DNA of 64,000 nucleotides from Lactarius indigo (lineage: Eukaryota > Basidiomycota > Agaricomycetes > Russulales > Russulaceae), in assembly GCA_025766275.1 (NCBI GenBank), contig JAFKAC010000002.1, positions 3,472,001 through 3,536,000 on the forward strand, written 5' to 3'. Position numbers and translations under genes: made by a program. Below are positions 1 to 15,144 of the stretch, in pieces. The notes beneath the pieces are model-generated. The model was not told the origin of the DNA, made no database searches, and saw only the letters and a list, made by a program, of their open reading frames with translations. How positions within the stretch are numbered: the first letter of the stretch is position 1; the number at the start of each line of letters is the position of its first letter.

Positions 1-809
1 AGCGCGGCGAGTCTTATTATTTCCGCTCCCTCATTTTGGTACAAATGCAGAACTTGCAACGATCGTGCACGACCCTGCAGCGCACCACCTCGCCACGCCT
101 GCACAGCTCGAGTCCTGGGACGCACAGCGCCAGCGCGGCATCGCCCATCAAATCCGCGAGGCGAGACAGCGCAAAGGCGAGGACAGAGCATCTGCCGCCT
201 CGGAGGCTGCAGCGCAGAAGAAGCGTGCTGAGCGCGATGCGCGCCGGCAGCGTCAACTAGCAGAGGCCACCGGAGATACAGGACCAGCACCTCCGTCCTC
301 CGCTACGACTGACACCCCACCGACCAATAACAGCAACACGGCGGCCGTCTACACGGTCTCTGTGGCGACGACGTCTGACACATTTGCGTGGTACGAGCCC
401 GCGGCGCACGAATACGAGACGCTGGATGCGGCGCGCGAGGCTGGCGTTTGGGCGTACCCCGCAACGGAGGAGGAGCGTGCGCGTTGCGAGGTCTTTCGGG
501 ATTTATGGGAGAAGGGGTACTACTTGGGCGGGGGCAGCAAATTTGGTGGCGATTGGCTCGTGTATCCCGGTGCGCTCTCTTTTGCCTGGCGCTACTCTCT
601 CTAAACCCTCTGCAGGCGATCCGCTGCGCTATCACTCTCACTTTGTTGCGACCGTGCAGACCTCGCCGTCTGCTCCATTACGTCCGATGGAGATTGTGGC
701 ACACGGCCGGTTGGGCACGGCGACGAAAAAGGCACATCTGTTGTGTGGATGGGACGCAGCAAGCCGGGAGGTCACCTACATCAGCATCGAGTGGGCAGGG
801 TTCGGGTAG
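1..809 (+). CDS. SEN34: tRNA-splicing endonuclease subunit Sen34 (5' partial)
   Basis: Catalytic-type subunit of the Sen2-Sen34-Sen15-Sen54 complex that cuts pre-tRNAs at the 3' splice site. The reading frame is open to base 1, so the N-terminus lies outside the window or in an earlier exon. A charged Ala/Arg/Glu-rich linker (about 120-280) is followed by the conserved C-terminal nuclease fold: FRDLWEKGYYLGGGSKFGGD, then after the intron DPLRYHSHFVATV and a GRLGTATKKAHLLCGW segment. The Tyr of KGYYLGGG, the His of RYHSHF and the Lys of TKKAHL match the family catalytic triad. Exons are <1-569 and 616-809; the 46-nt GT-AG intron splits the Gly of YPGDPLRY. It converges on the minus-strand gene ending at 925. 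Confidence 0.9.
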
Positions 810-924
810 TCGAGCACACATAAAGAGAATCCTGCATTGTATGTATTGCGTCCTTATGACGTGTATATGATGCGACGGTGAACGACGAGAGCGACAACGA
901 CGGGAACAATAACGAGAAGAACGT

Positions 925-2458
925 TTAGTCTAATTTCCGTCGTGCTGCCATGGTCTGGCGCAGTGCAGGACCACGACGAAGTGGCCGCAGCTCGACAGCG
1001 TCGCCCTCGCCCCCCTCCATTTTCCCGCTCGCCTGATCTAGGGAGAATGCTCTTGGTCTCGTACCTGAACGCCGTCCCGTGCAGAGACTGAGCACGGACA
1101 CGATGCAGTCGTTGATGAAAATCACCGAAGCGAAGATGCGGAGGCGTATAGGTATGTATGGGGACGGGTGCATGATCGGGGCGCTTGAGGAAGCAGAGTC
1201 AGGTGGGGGTGCCCGTGGGGAGGGGTTGTATGGGTCGCTTGGCACGGGGTGGGCGTGCACCGCCATAATTATGTACTAAGGGCTGGCATTCGGCAAAGAC
1301 GGAGCGATGATTGGCAATTGAGCAGCACTCACGGACGGAAAAATTAGGGCAAAGAGCGCTGCATTGGCGAGGGTGCTGCCCCACATGCATAAGAGCGCCG
1401 AAGGCAGGCCTACCGGGAAGTGATAAGCCGAATAGGGACCACGTAGGAAATAGGTCTGAACATACCAAAGGCAAAGAAGTACATCCACCGCTCTTCCAGG
1501 AATCGTATTCGCCGAGAAAGCGACAAGCCGCGCGCTATCCAGATGAACCTTTCCCCCGGAAGATTAAAATGGAAGGCAGGAGGACGTCGCGAGGCTGACT
1601 CACTCAAAACAATAATATCTAAAAGTTTGTGTGAGATGAGGTAATAACAGATGCTGGCATCGGGGGTCCACTCACGCGTTCACCCAGCAAAAGAAAATAG
1701 CCTTCGCTACGCCGCCAACGACGGGGACGTAACCCAGCGCAAATGAGAGAAAGACGCACGTCCCGACCATAACGGCACGATACGCGGACGTCGCTAGCGA
1801 GTTGAGAAACGCGATGTAGGCGTTTGGGGATGTGGTAGAAGTCATCCCGGCATACGGAAACGCAAGGCCATGCCGCAATGTGAAAGTACGCTTTGCAACG
1901 AGAGAGCACCATGAGGCCTGCACAAATACAATAAGTGAGAACCTTCACCCGGAATGCGTGTACGTACGTTGAGGTAGAGCGAGACGCCCACGACGGGCAG
2001 GAGCCACAGGACGCCGGTAGAACCAGCCGACGCTACGATGTAGCCATTTCTGCGGTGGTTGCTCTTGCGCAAGGGGATGCAGAAAGAGGTCGAAGACGTA
2101 GACCGAGAGCAGAGAGATGCCTGTTCAGAATGAAAGACTTGAGCGCGTTCCCACGGACCTCTACATCGCTGCATGAATCAGGGCGTCGTAAGTAAAAGAA
2201 AAGGAAGAACGAGACGAGCTTGTCGTTGGAAGGAAAACCGACATTCCTGGTTATGAGACGGACGACGATGTCCCACCGGAATGCATCCACGAGGCCGCGC
2301 CATGCCCACCCAAACTGTAACCCAAGGGTATCTTGGAAAGAGAGAAACACCGGGTACGATTCACGCGCGGACACGAATCTGGTCGACGGGGCTGGCTGTG
2401 GGGGGTAGCCATGTGTGTGGCGGGGCTCGTGTTGATGCCTCAGGGTTGGTTTCTGCAT
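925..2458 (-). CDS. EI24-family (etoposide-induced 2.4) ER membrane protein, two frame breaks
   Basis: Multi-pass ER membrane protein of the EI24 family (PF07264). Recognised by LLPVVGVSLYLN, a transmembrane segment around LSFALGYVPVVGGVAKAIFF, WVNAYYCFE, LSLSRRIRFLEERWMYFFAF, GLPSALLCMWGSTLANAALF and YIIMAVHAHPVP. Readable exons from the 5' side: 2458-1968, 1917-1676, 1618-1604 (a 15-nt micro-exon coding the YYCFE core), 1548-1466, 1409-1333, 1275-925. The first exon needs two +1 shifts, near 2122 and near 2016, to keep the family sequence. Whether part of about 2310-2190 is a further intron is unclear. The ATG at 2458 is chosen because the longer frame begins with GTG. Function in fungi is not established. 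Confidence 0.8.
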
Positions 2459-2785
2459 CGGAATGGGCAGCACACGAGCAGTCGAATTTCCCACTCACGA
2501 AATGCTGGCCACAGTATCTGGCTCCATTTGGTAAACTATGCCAAAATGGGAGGTGTAGGTCGTGAAGTGGAACTAAACCCTAAGCTATAAACCCTAAGCA
2601 TACAAGGAGGCCACTATCACGGTATGAACCGAACCGAATCGATGGAGAAAGGGCATTACTGTGAAAAAGGAAATCAAACTAAGCGGCGATAGACGGTACT
2701 ACGGCGGGTGGATAGTTGCATAACGGGACTAGTCAGAAAGAAAGTATATAGAACAACAGAACGACCAGAGACAAAATCCTTGCAT

Positions 2786-5813
<3,028 letters not shown>

Positions 5814-7613
5814 CACAAGGGAGTATATGAGTATGAAAGGCGAATGAGGGTGAAAGAATGAGACTATGGAAGGAGAAGTGGTGGATGACTGAGTTTCGTG
5901 CGCTGGGCTGTGGCCGTTCACCGAGTGAGCCGACCGAGCTGACCGACGTCTCACTTGACTTAGCAACAATGTCACGTGCACACCTCACTAACATCTCATC
6001 GCGTTCGCGTCACCCGGCGTCCAAGTCCCCAAGTCTACTATTCACTGCTTGCCAGTGAGGGCGGTGACACCACCTCGCATTCAGTCGCGATGAAAGAGTC
6101 GTCATTATATGCGCTATACCTTCAGGTCAACGTCACTCTCCCACCCTATGCCCTTGTCAAGTTATCTCCTTTCCTCACCACCCATACTGATCTTCTAGAC
6201 CCATCTCCCCAACCACCTCACTCTTCATCATAATTCCTCTTTCTGGCTTGACACTTCATGGTTTTTGTCACGTCCATCCACCCCGGATCCCGTATCTGCA
6301 TCGTGAACCCACACAAACTTAGTTTTGGTCTCTATCGTCCAACTGCCATTGGAGGGAGTGATTAGAAGTGCCGTCGTCATCCTACCATTGGTTCCTGTCT
6401 GCTTAAACCTTGGTCGTGTTGCGTCATCGCCTGCCCTATCTAGCTTAACGGCCCACGTCGATAACGCCTGGAGGTTTTCATAGTTTCGCCGTAACCGCCA
6501 CTCAGCTCGACAGCTGCCGCAAATTTGGCTTCTGCCGGTGGTATCTCTTCTCAAGATTTCATTACTGTTGACGTGCACCTGCATGAGGTCATGACTTCCC
6601 AACTACCTCATCTTGGTTGTTATCTAGGATCAATTATCTGCTCACTGCTCACTCTTATGGTTATACTTCTATCATTGCGTGTGCTGTGTGCTAACCCTTA
6701 CCCTGCACCACCACTTTTCCCGTCAAAAAATCACGTACTATGATGTTAACTTGTTGCTTCGTCCCCGAGCAATAATCCCTCTCCGTGGTGTGCGGTGGCC
6801 ACGACTGAGTGCTGAGCTACCGGTGCCTTTTGTTTTTTTTGAAGCGTCGCAGCTCCGGCTTCTTCGTACATGGAATACAGTTCTCTGTTACCTAGACAAA
6901 GGCGCCCATGCGATTATTTAATCCGTCCCAGTCCGTGGACTTGGGCCATATCCGTGGAGGTGAGGATTTCGTACGAAAAAATTCCGATAAATCCCTCATT
7001 TGGCACCTCACCTTTGATCTTGAATCGCTCATCAACCTGCCTGTTGGTGATATTATCGCTTGTCGGACTTGTGCCAGGTGTTGTGTGAGTACGATAAGGC
7101 GGCGCCTTGCACAAAGGGCGTGCACTTGATTTGATGTGTCAGTCACGTAACAGAAAAAGGTTTGAGGGTCTTCATAAGCACTCGCAGGCGTGGACCGCAC
7201 TGCCCCCTGAGAACGTGTTGGACCATTCTGTCGGGTCGCGAGTAACAAACTGGATTTCCCGTGTCGGCATAGGGGACCTGAACTGTCGCATGTGATGCTC
7301 CAAGTAGATCGTCAAATTTACCCCTCACGTTCGTTGTGGGGTGCTTCGGACACGAGATGAAAAAGTGGCTCGCATGTGACTGGATCTTTCTGTCCGGTTA
7401 TGACTCTTCCGAGCAAGCTGGCACGGCTAAAGGGGCGCAACCCCCTCCAGCGGCATTTCCGTCTTCCGAGTCAGAGTGTCCGTTCCGCGCGCCAATGGGA
7501 ACGCCTCAACTGCTATATAATGAGGGCCTGTCCTGTCCTCCAAATCACCTCAGCGATCCAACCCATCAGCTTCACACCAAATACTTCACTGAACAACCTC
7601 GAACTCACTCGTC
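5814..7613. other. 1.8-kb gene-poor interval
   Basis: I found no open frame with recognisable protein content here. It holds the 5' flank of the RSP5 gene on the left and the promoter of the small gene at 7614 on the right. The frames present are short, out of step with each other and have no plausible exon chain. Confidence 0.5.
7514..7520 (+). promoter_or_regulatory. TATA box of the gene at 7614
   Basis: A TATATAA heptamer lies 94-100 nt before the ATG at 7614, with a C-rich, CA-containing leader in between. Spacing suits a TATA-driven start about 30 nt downstream. Only sequence likeness supports it. Confidence 0.5.
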
Positions 7614-7982
7614 ATGTCCTCATCGTCTCTCAAGTTTAACCCCTTCGGCAACAACCCATTCACGGATCATGTCAAGGGCGCGATTCCCGAGCCCCCACCG
7701 CCGTCAAAGTATGCGCGAGGGGTACCCTCGGCATACCTGCAGAATCCACCTTCACCCCCGAGCACACAGCCACCCACACCACCACTTGTCGCGCCGATAC
7801 CCCAGTATGCGCCACCACAAATGGTTACAGCTCGTTCGACCTCATCTGCATCATCCACGTCTTCATCGTCGTCTGTTTCGACCTCCAAGCAGATCTTCAC
7901 GCTGTACAGACCGGAGGGGCGCGCGACCCCTGAGTTGGAGGACGTCTTGTTGAAGAAGAAGTCGACATGGAGCAAAAAGTAG
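7614..7982 (+). CDS. small Ser/Pro-rich hypothetical protein, 122 aa
   Basis: One uninterrupted frame from ATG to stop, 122 residues. The N-terminus (SLKFNPFGNNPFTDH) is followed by a Pro-rich stretch (residues 25-65), a Ser/Thr run (about 70-90) and a more ordinary C-terminus, KQIFTLYRPEGRATPELEDV, ending in a Lys-rich tail. No signal peptide or membrane segment. The clear TATA box upstream and the clean frame argue that it is real. I do not recognise the family; the composition suggests a disordered protein. Confidence 0.55.
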   Translation: MSSSSLKFNPFGNNPFTDHVKGAIPEPPPPSKYARGVPSAYLQNPPSPPSTQPPTPPLVAPIPQYAPPQMVTARSTSSASSTSSSSSVSTSKQIFTLYRPEGRATPELEDVLLKKKSTWSKK

Positions 7983-8969
7983 CTGCCTTGTCCCACGCAC
8001 GTGTTTGCACAGATACCCCTTTCTGTCCCGCACTGTCCTGTATCGGAAACCGTGCGTTAGTTCCGATCCGTTTCGCATGAGTCACCTGTCTGACCACCGT
8101 TTTCAGATTGTACTCTTACATGTAACATCGTTGCACCTGTATTCTTTTCTCCCTTTTGGCGTACCGTACGCTCAGAAGATCACATCGGATCATCTTCATG
8201 GACTAGGTCCAGCTTTGCATACATTTGATTTGGATGTTCACCGCGCCTCGGTTGTAATAATATTACATAATCAATTCACTTCAGTTTCGTTTTTTTTTTC
8301 CTCCTTGCAGCACTGCGGCTTCTCTCTAAAAACTTTCTCATGATGTTGAAATTAATATGGGTAAATGGAACAAGGCGAACCATGCTGGTACAGTAGCACT
8401 CAAATTTATGCAGGAATACTGGTTCGACGACACGGCCAAGGTACAGTGCAGCGGTTAACCCCGAATGAGACGTTATCTATCCGGCTTTGCCTCGGAGGAG
8501 ACTGGAGAGTAAAGGGTCGTAACTTATGTTCGTTCCTCGGAGATAGATACAGGTAGCAGGCCCCCATGCATCACTGTCTCTAGAAAAACGGGTATCTACG
8601 CACACCCCTGCATTCAGCTACTCAATATCCGCTACGGCAACGAACGGTAGTGGGCGATTGATGGCATTGTAGACTCGTCAGAATTAAATGCGTTAACTGA
8701 CATCGACCAGACCATCCTCACCATACTCACTCCCAGTCATGCTCCGCTCTGCGCTCGGACAGAACTTCGCACGCTGACCGACTTGAAGAGTGGCTAACGA
8801 CGGAAATCCTAGCACTCATCTCTGAACTAGGGAGAGTCGCGCGAGGAGGCAAGCTCGCCACCAACGGAAGAGATAGTATGCTGGTCCTTGTGTGGATAAC
8901 CTAGCGCCGGAGGGCTTCTCTACTTCGCAATCCCGGGCTGACTGGCTGGGGTCGATGGGATCAGACCAC
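7983..8969. other. about 1 kb without a recognisable gene
   Basis: AT-rich 3' flank of the small gene, then sequence with scattered stops. Weak, broken likeness to the upstream part of the retrotransposon relic may begin near 8800, but I could not align it convincingly. Confidence 0.4.
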
Positions 8970-10180
8970 TCCCTAGCGCTCCCGAACTCCCGGATCTTCA
9001 AATTTCCCAAGGAGAAGATCAGCGGATACAAGGCCTGACTCGGGTAAATTGAGGAGTAGATTCAAGAAGACGGGTGTCTGGGAGTTGGCCAGTTGGCGCC
9101 GCAACGGAAGGCCACGTGAGTCTCCATTCTCCGCTACGGAGATGGAGACCCGGTATTCGAGCACGACGAAATGTCGAAGCTCCTGTCCAAATTCCTTCCT
9201 CGCTGACAACCCATTCATGGTCGACGGGGTTTTTCACGACGATCCCTCTAGCAGAGAACAACACCAATGATCGAGGAAGAAATCAGGGCGCTACTTGGAC
9301 GTCCAACAACCCAGCACTAGGCCTTTCTGGAGTCGGGTATGAACTTATTAATTAGGGCCGGGAAGGCAATCAAGCACTTCTTCACTGAGCTTTTCGATTC
9401 ATGAGTCAGGCTCCTCTACTCCACCCGTTGGAAGAAAGCGGTCAATACAGTTATTTCCAAGCCCCACTGTGCTCCCCAAGGCTTACAGAATCGCACTATG
9501 ACGAAGAGACTCCTGGCCGACGTCACTCGCCACAACCTTATCCCGACCAATAGTTCGGAGGACTTCTTCCTGGGCAGATGCTTCTACGTGTCGTAATCCT
9601 AGCTTACCGCGGCACCGACCTCAAGGGCGGCGTTCTCCTCTTCGACATCAAGGGCTTAGACAACGTTAACCTCAACCGATTGGTATTGTGAGCGTTCTCT
9701 CAAGTCTGGGTTTCCCACGGGGTGTGCAGATGGACGCTCTCCTTTCTCAAGGATAGGAGGGTCCACCTAAGATTTGATGAGTCCTCGGGACCCCACAAGT
9801 CAATTCCTCCCATCCTATCGGCCTACGGATTGAACCGGAGAAATCCGAAGTTATCTTGTTTTGGAAACCGCATATCCCACCTACGAAGATCGTCCTACCT
9901 GACCCAACCGTCGACTCGTATTATGTTGTGCCAACAACAGCTACGTTATATATCTGGGTTTCATTTATCAATTTTAAGCTAGAGTGGGTCCAGTATGTGA
10001 ACATCATGTGCAAACGAGCGCGGGCATCCCTAATGTTCTTGCAACTGCTCAGAAACTCGGCCCGGGGCATACGACAGTCAGTTGTGGTATACCAGTGGTA
10101 TACCGGCCAACAGGATACACTAGTGGGGAAACTCCAAAGAGTCCAAACCGAAGAAGTTAAGGTAATCCTTTAGACGCCCT
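8970..10180 (+). mobile_element. decayed non-LTR (LINE-type) retrotransposon, reverse transcriptase relic
   Basis: Fragments of a LINE ORF2 appear in order but in changing frames with stops. A linker-like piece RFKKTGVWELASW lies at about 9055, HNLIPTN (finger region) at about 9530, LLFDIKG..DNVNLNRLV (reverse transcriptase motif A region) at about 9640, SFLKDRRVHLRFDESSG at about 9740, and CKRARASLMFLQLLRNSARG (thumb region) at about 10010. No intact YxDD frame, poly-A tail or target-site duplication could be identified. It is a dead copy, probably spanning more than the listed limits; pieces up to about 10750 may belong to its RNase H end. Confidence 0.65.
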
Positions 10181-10962
10181 TCATGAATACCTTAGATCTC
10201 GGCACTCAACAGGTTATTCCAAGGGTTATTCCCAGTTCCTCTGCCGTGCTTGTGGCATTTGCCCAGGCGACCTGCCCTTGGCAGCTTCTGGTGCAGCCAA
10301 ACGGTCATCGGCCGAGTCCTTGAGGCCTGAGGCCCTAGGTAAGATGGTCCCCGCTGAGGGTACTCGTTGCGATGAACTTGCGGTCATCCCCTGGGAGGGG
10401 AGGATAGACCGGCGTTTCGTCCCCTACGTGGTGCCTTGCCCCACGAAGCACGACGTGCGGCGATTTGGTCAATCCGAATCTTCGAGGTGGCCAGTCCCCC
10501 CATTTCCCTAATTCACGTCGTCGGCATGGTCACCAACAGGGTCGGAGAGACAGCGAAGTGGTTGGCGAAGCCGCAGCCGCTATGTCGTGGATGGGGGGAT
10601 GAAACGGAGTACGACCAGGCCTATGAACTAGGCGAGGCGAGGGAGTCTAGTACGATGTGGATGCATTTAGCATCAGCATCGGTGGCCTGGCTGTACATTC
10701 TTATTTTATTGCAAAAGGGCAGGAGGTCCATTCCCTCGTTATTCTTTCACTTCACATTCTCGGTCGGCCATCCCCGGTATTTCTGATACTCACAGTACTC
10801 ACATTTGATCCAACATGCTCTCGACTTCTCTCATGTATTATCGTAGCCCTTCCTTCGTTCCCAGACGTACGCCTCCCAGTCGAGTGCACGCCTGCGGACT
10901 CCGGTCTGAGGGGCTTTAGCCAGCTACCTTTAGGGCTCAACGAGTTTGCGCGCACTCATCGG

Positions 10963-11190
10963 ATGACGTCGTCGTCGTCGTCAGGAATATCAAAGTCCGC
11001 CACGTTCCAAAACACCAAGGAGGCTTTTGGCCATGAGCCCGCGAACGGCACACCCAACCGTGCACATCTTTCGCCTACCGCGTCTCCCCCTACAACCCCC
11101 CCAAACGATCGCAACCGCCGCCTGTATAGCGGCTTCGAAAACCCCCACTCCGCGCACTCCACTCCGCCTTGCGTCGGGACATTCCTCTAA
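10963..11190 (+). CDS. possible small Ser/Pro/Thr-rich protein, doubtful
   Basis: A 75-residue frame starting MTSSSSSGISKSATFQ and rich in Ser, Pro, Asn and Thr. No family recognised. It may be an exon of a larger gene (an adjacent frame continues to 11341) or chance. There is no supporting promoter or splice evidence. Confidence 0.25.
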   Translation: MTSSSSSGISKSATFQNTKEAFGHEPANGTPNRAHLSPTASPPTTPPNDRNRRLYSGFENPHSAHSTPPCVGTFL

Positions 11191-11973
11191 TACAGGCGAC
11201 ACCCACCGCTTCAAAAAAGAGTTTGGCCCGCTCGACGTCACCTGTGAGTGCGGGTACGAGGAGCGCGTCGTCCCCAAAATATTATCTTTTTGGGACCCCA
11301 TAAACGTACGTTTCAGGGTACAGAGCCCTATGTGGCACTAAACTGACGTGTATCCTCCGGTCGCACTTCTTGCCTGCTCCTTCACTTCCCTCCTTTTAAA
11401 CATCTAGACTTCCCTACTTCCTAGGAAGTGGTATCTCACACATCGTATATGACTGCGTCCTCTTCCTAGAGGCAAGACATTCCGTCGGCGTAGACAACCA
11501 TCGACTCACCGCCCTTCTCACCCTTTTCAGGATGGTCAACGGTGCCAAATCCTTACTCTGATTTCTAGAAGCGGCTCATAGCACGCACAAGCCAGCCCGA
11601 GCCCGAAGCCTGGAACCCCGAACCCAGAAACCGGACCGGTATTATTGGAGCGATGGCACCACTACAGACTGTTATAGTCTTTGGCCACGAACCCGAATCC
11701 CTTCCCGGAACAACACCAACACCTCTGCTAGCTTCCTCACCGGGGCCTGAGCTCTATACTTACGCGTTCGCTTCTTCATCCGCCTATTACCCCTCCGCCT
11801 CCCTCCTTATAAATGGCTATAGTTTTTGTCTTAGTTCCATGCTCCAGAATATAAATATAAAACAAAAATAAAAAGAGGTCGAATAATTTCACGAGATCGC
11901 AACAGAGGGGGTCACGTGCTTTGGTGTAAGGAAGTTCGGAGAGCCGAGGAACACCTCTTAGTGTATTCGGGAC
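11191..11973. other. interval without a recognisable gene
   Basis: Mostly C-rich leader-like sequence upstream of the BTB gene. Nothing further could be supported. Confidence 0.4.
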
Positions 11974-13447
11974 ATGCATGCCAGTCCAGCCTTCGTGAAT
12001 GGTCAATCGAGCTCTCACAACGGGACCCATCTACATTCGTCGTCTTCGGCCAACGGATCCGTGCACGACCCTGAGTCTTCCACCTCCGATGCTCATTCTC
12101 GTGATCTGTAAGTGGTAGTGCGGTTCATTTGCGCAGGTAGCTCTACGACCTACGTGCCGTCTGTGCATGGTCACACCAACACCTCATATCGGACATTCCC
12201 AATGCGCCCGTTAATTGCTGACACCTGACCCGGCTGCATCTTCCTCAGGTCCCAGTCCGTTACACACTGCGAATCGATAGTCAACCATCTCTACCACTTT
12301 GGTTTCCAGTCTGGCGTGAGCAGTTTGCTCTTATATGCGGTCTTAACCCAGCGCTGAGACTTGTTTTTCTGTCTCAGAACTATGCAGACACTGTTTTGGT
12401 ACCTCCACCTCTCCATCGGCGTACCAGCCACTCATGATCTTCCCCACCGTGCTCTTTTCAGCATGTCCATCAGAACACTTACCACCTGCATGCAATAATT
12501 CTCTCCCGCTCCCCTTACCTTGTACATTTAATGTCAACTTCTCCGCAAGTAGCTGGCCAGCGCGTCATCTATATGCCACTAGAGCAGGACTCGGAGGTTA
12601 CCCTAGCTGTGTGGCCCTTTGTCCTTTTTCTGTTTCCGTCAATCTCAGCTGATTAAACCCCGTCTATAGGGCTTTGCTACAGGTGCCCACTTTTTTTCCC
12701 TATCACTTACGGATTCTCTCACACGACGTACAATCATCCAGCACTCGGGTACCTGTACTCGCCGGCTTCTCTTGCCCTAGTCCGCCCAGAAAATGCACGC
12801 GGTGTCCTCGCCGCTGGATGCCTGCTTGGTGGTATGGACGACTTGTGCAACTACGCCTATGACGTATGCCGCCAAGGTATTAACCTCGACACCATCGCCT
12901 CATGGCTCGCTCTCGTTGATACGATCCCCTCGGACGGGGCAGAGTTACCTGACTCGCCACATTCGCCTTCATCTATCTTCGGCTTCTATGCCCAACGTTT
13001 CCGCAGCGACGTGTTACACTTTCTTATGGTTACGCTTCCGGCTAGCCTAGATTCCGGCGATCTTGTAGCCCCTTCGCGGAGCGATCCGGCCTCGCTGCCA
13101 TCCACATCCAGCGGGCGAGACACGCTGCTGCGGATATATTCCCAGACGCCATTTGATATTTTCAAAGAGGCCGTCGAATCCCCGATTTTCCAGATCGGTG
13201 GGCCCCATTCACCTCACGTAATTATTGCAACGCACTGAAATGTCTCACGCGTGACGCAGGTTCAGAGCAAACACGCTTCCAATTCGCTAAAGACGCCATC
13301 CAGTTACGCAAACGTGGGATCGCGCGTAGTGCAGGGGCAGAGGAGGCTGTTGTCCTTGCATTCGTTGGAGGGGGGACCGGGGGAAGCGCCGTGCATGTCA
13401 CACGGAAGGTCCGGCGGAAGAACCTTTGGAAAGTCAATACAGCATGA
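11974..13447 (+). CDS. BTB/POZ-domain protein (basidiomycete type)
   Basis: Probable adaptor protein with a BTB fold; partner unknown. Reconstructed exons: 11974-12107, 12141-12209, 12249-12315, 12378-12420, 12462-12608, 12670-12682 (13 nt), 12742-13197, 13260-13447, about 371 residues. After a Ser/His-rich N-terminus comes the BTB core: IVNHLYHFGFQSG, NYADTVLVPPPLHR, NTYHLHAIILSRSPYLVHLM, a VIYMPLEQDSEVTL strand, then ALGYLYSPASLALVRPENAR and GVLAAGCLLGGMDDLCNYAY. The C-terminal part includes QTPFDIFKEAVESPIFQIG and AEEAVVLAFVGGGTGGSAVH. One base too many is present at the exon end near 12420 to keep frame into LHAIILSRSP. The family name rests on my reading of the BTB pattern, not a search. 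Confidence 0.75.
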
Positions 13448-13990
13448 GGGTTGGACTGTCGATTTTTCTCTCCCCGCCACGCTTACGCATAAGCAATTCT
13501 ATCTCGTTGTGCCCACCCCTTTTGATTGACTTATGGAGTCGATCTTGATCGCCCTGCGGCGCTATTCATTTTTCCAGTCCTTTTGGTTTTCCGGCTCGCT
13601 CTCTTTTGCGCGCTCCTCAAACGAAAATCTGGGCCGCAGCTAGCGCGCGCCGTTGAGATTGCCATTCCCTCTTCCACCCTCTCGAACGTCCCATCGTATC
13701 CAATTAACTGCGATCTCAAGGGCAAACTCTTTTCTTGTGGTTCTCATCTATATGGGCCATAGTGTATCACCCACGCCTTTGCGCTAACGCTTCATCACGG
13801 CGTCACGGCGTTGGTGCCGCAATCGATTTGTACCACTTACCTCTCGTCTGATCGCACACATTGGGCATCGGCCTCAGGGAATGAGCATGGTTCCCCCCAT
13901 TTCAAAAAGCAGCCTATACGCCCATAAAAACCCTTCACTGTTCTTTGAAGCTTGCCAACAACCCAATAGCAACGACAGCAACGAATAATC
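13448..13990. other. intergenic, promoter of the DUF6593-like gene
   Basis: No gene-like frame. A CATAAAAA element near 13925, about 65 nt before the next ATG, may act as a TATA box. Confidence 0.4.
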
Positions 13991-14854
13991 ATGACACACA
14001 CGACCGACATCCCTGCCAATAAAGAGGTTCATTTTTTGCACTCGGACGACCCCCGCGACGGCTTTCATGTCATGGGCACAGACCCGCTCGTCTTTTACTC
14101 CTTCCTGACTCCCATCGGTTTCCTGACCACCCATACAATCGTGCGTCCATCCCCGTCCCTCCTTTGGCGCGCGTAAAGCGAACCATTGGTCCGTAATATT
14201 TCTAGGTGAACGACGCTAGTGGCGCTACCGTTGCGACACTCAACTGGACTGGATCAAGCGCTCTGGGCACCGTGACCTGGCCGGGGTCCACCCCCACCCC
14301 GAGCGAAACTCACATGTGCGACCTCGTCATGGCTTTTCCATCGATGCCAGAGTACGACTTTTTTTAACGTTCTCATACCCTGACTCATCACCTATTTTAT
14401 TTTATCTTGCACCGCTCATCCGTGTACGCGCGTGCGCGCTCATCCCTGCCTCGCAACCAACAACAAAACAAATTATTTCGCTCGCTTGTTTATTCACGCG
14501 CACCAGCTCCCGCGCATTTAGTTGTGAAGGCCCTGACCGGGTCGTGCGCACCTTTTGGTGGCGTCGTCTCCCCTACGGCAATTACGACGTACGTTACGTT
14601 TTTCTCCGTCCATCCGACTGCACTACCGTTTTGTATTGACGGCTGCCCATGGGGTTCTGCAGCTCTACGTCGCCAATGAACCCGACGTTTGCGTTGGCCT
14701 GTTCCGAATGCACCGACCACCGGAGCAACTCACCGTCGGAGACAACTACGCGACGCTCTTTTTCGTCTTCTTGCACGAGCCACTCCTGCTCCACGCATTG
14801 CTGGCGCTCTGCTTGAATCGTTGGCTCGATCGTGAAGTGGTGGGTTTGGAATGA
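13991..14854 (+). CDS. DUF6593-like protein, 189 aa
   Basis: Four exons join in frame without any break: 13991-14140, 14206-14351, 14507-14588, 14663-14854. The protein has no signal peptide. It shows the usual pattern of this basidiomycete family: an N-terminal DPLVFYSFLTPIG strand, VNDASGATVATLNWTG (a strand pair ending at Trp), a middle WWRRLPYGNYDLYVANEP segment, and a C-terminal VFLHEPLLLHALLALCLNRW helix that resembles the family's closing LLxALLxLCLNRWLD. Biochemical role is unknown. Families of this type are often present in many copies in mushrooms; only one is seen here. Confidence 0.75.
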
Positions 14855-15144
14855 AGAGGGACCAATCAGACCCACCTCGTGTTTCGCACTCTTATTTATA
14901 GACCTTGGTTTTTTCTATGATAAATTATATACGTGTTCCCTGCTGCTAGACCGACCACCTTGTATACGAAATAGTAGAGAAACATGTGCAACGAACGTTT
15001 CACGCTTCGGTGTAATTATGTATATAACCTGTCGATCAGAATCCCCCATAGAATAATCACGGCGAAATATGAAAGCATTGAGGAAACAAGTGAAAAGAGA
15101 TAGTGTGCAACACGGCATGAACAAAAACGCGGAGAAAAGAACAA

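Noticed and set aside
65..604. SEN34 starting at 65
   Set aside because: That codon is GTG and the frame is open to base 1, so the gene is cut by the window edge.
6228..6602. 124-residue minus-strand frame
   Set aside because: No family, no promoter, no plausible exon partners; treated as chance.
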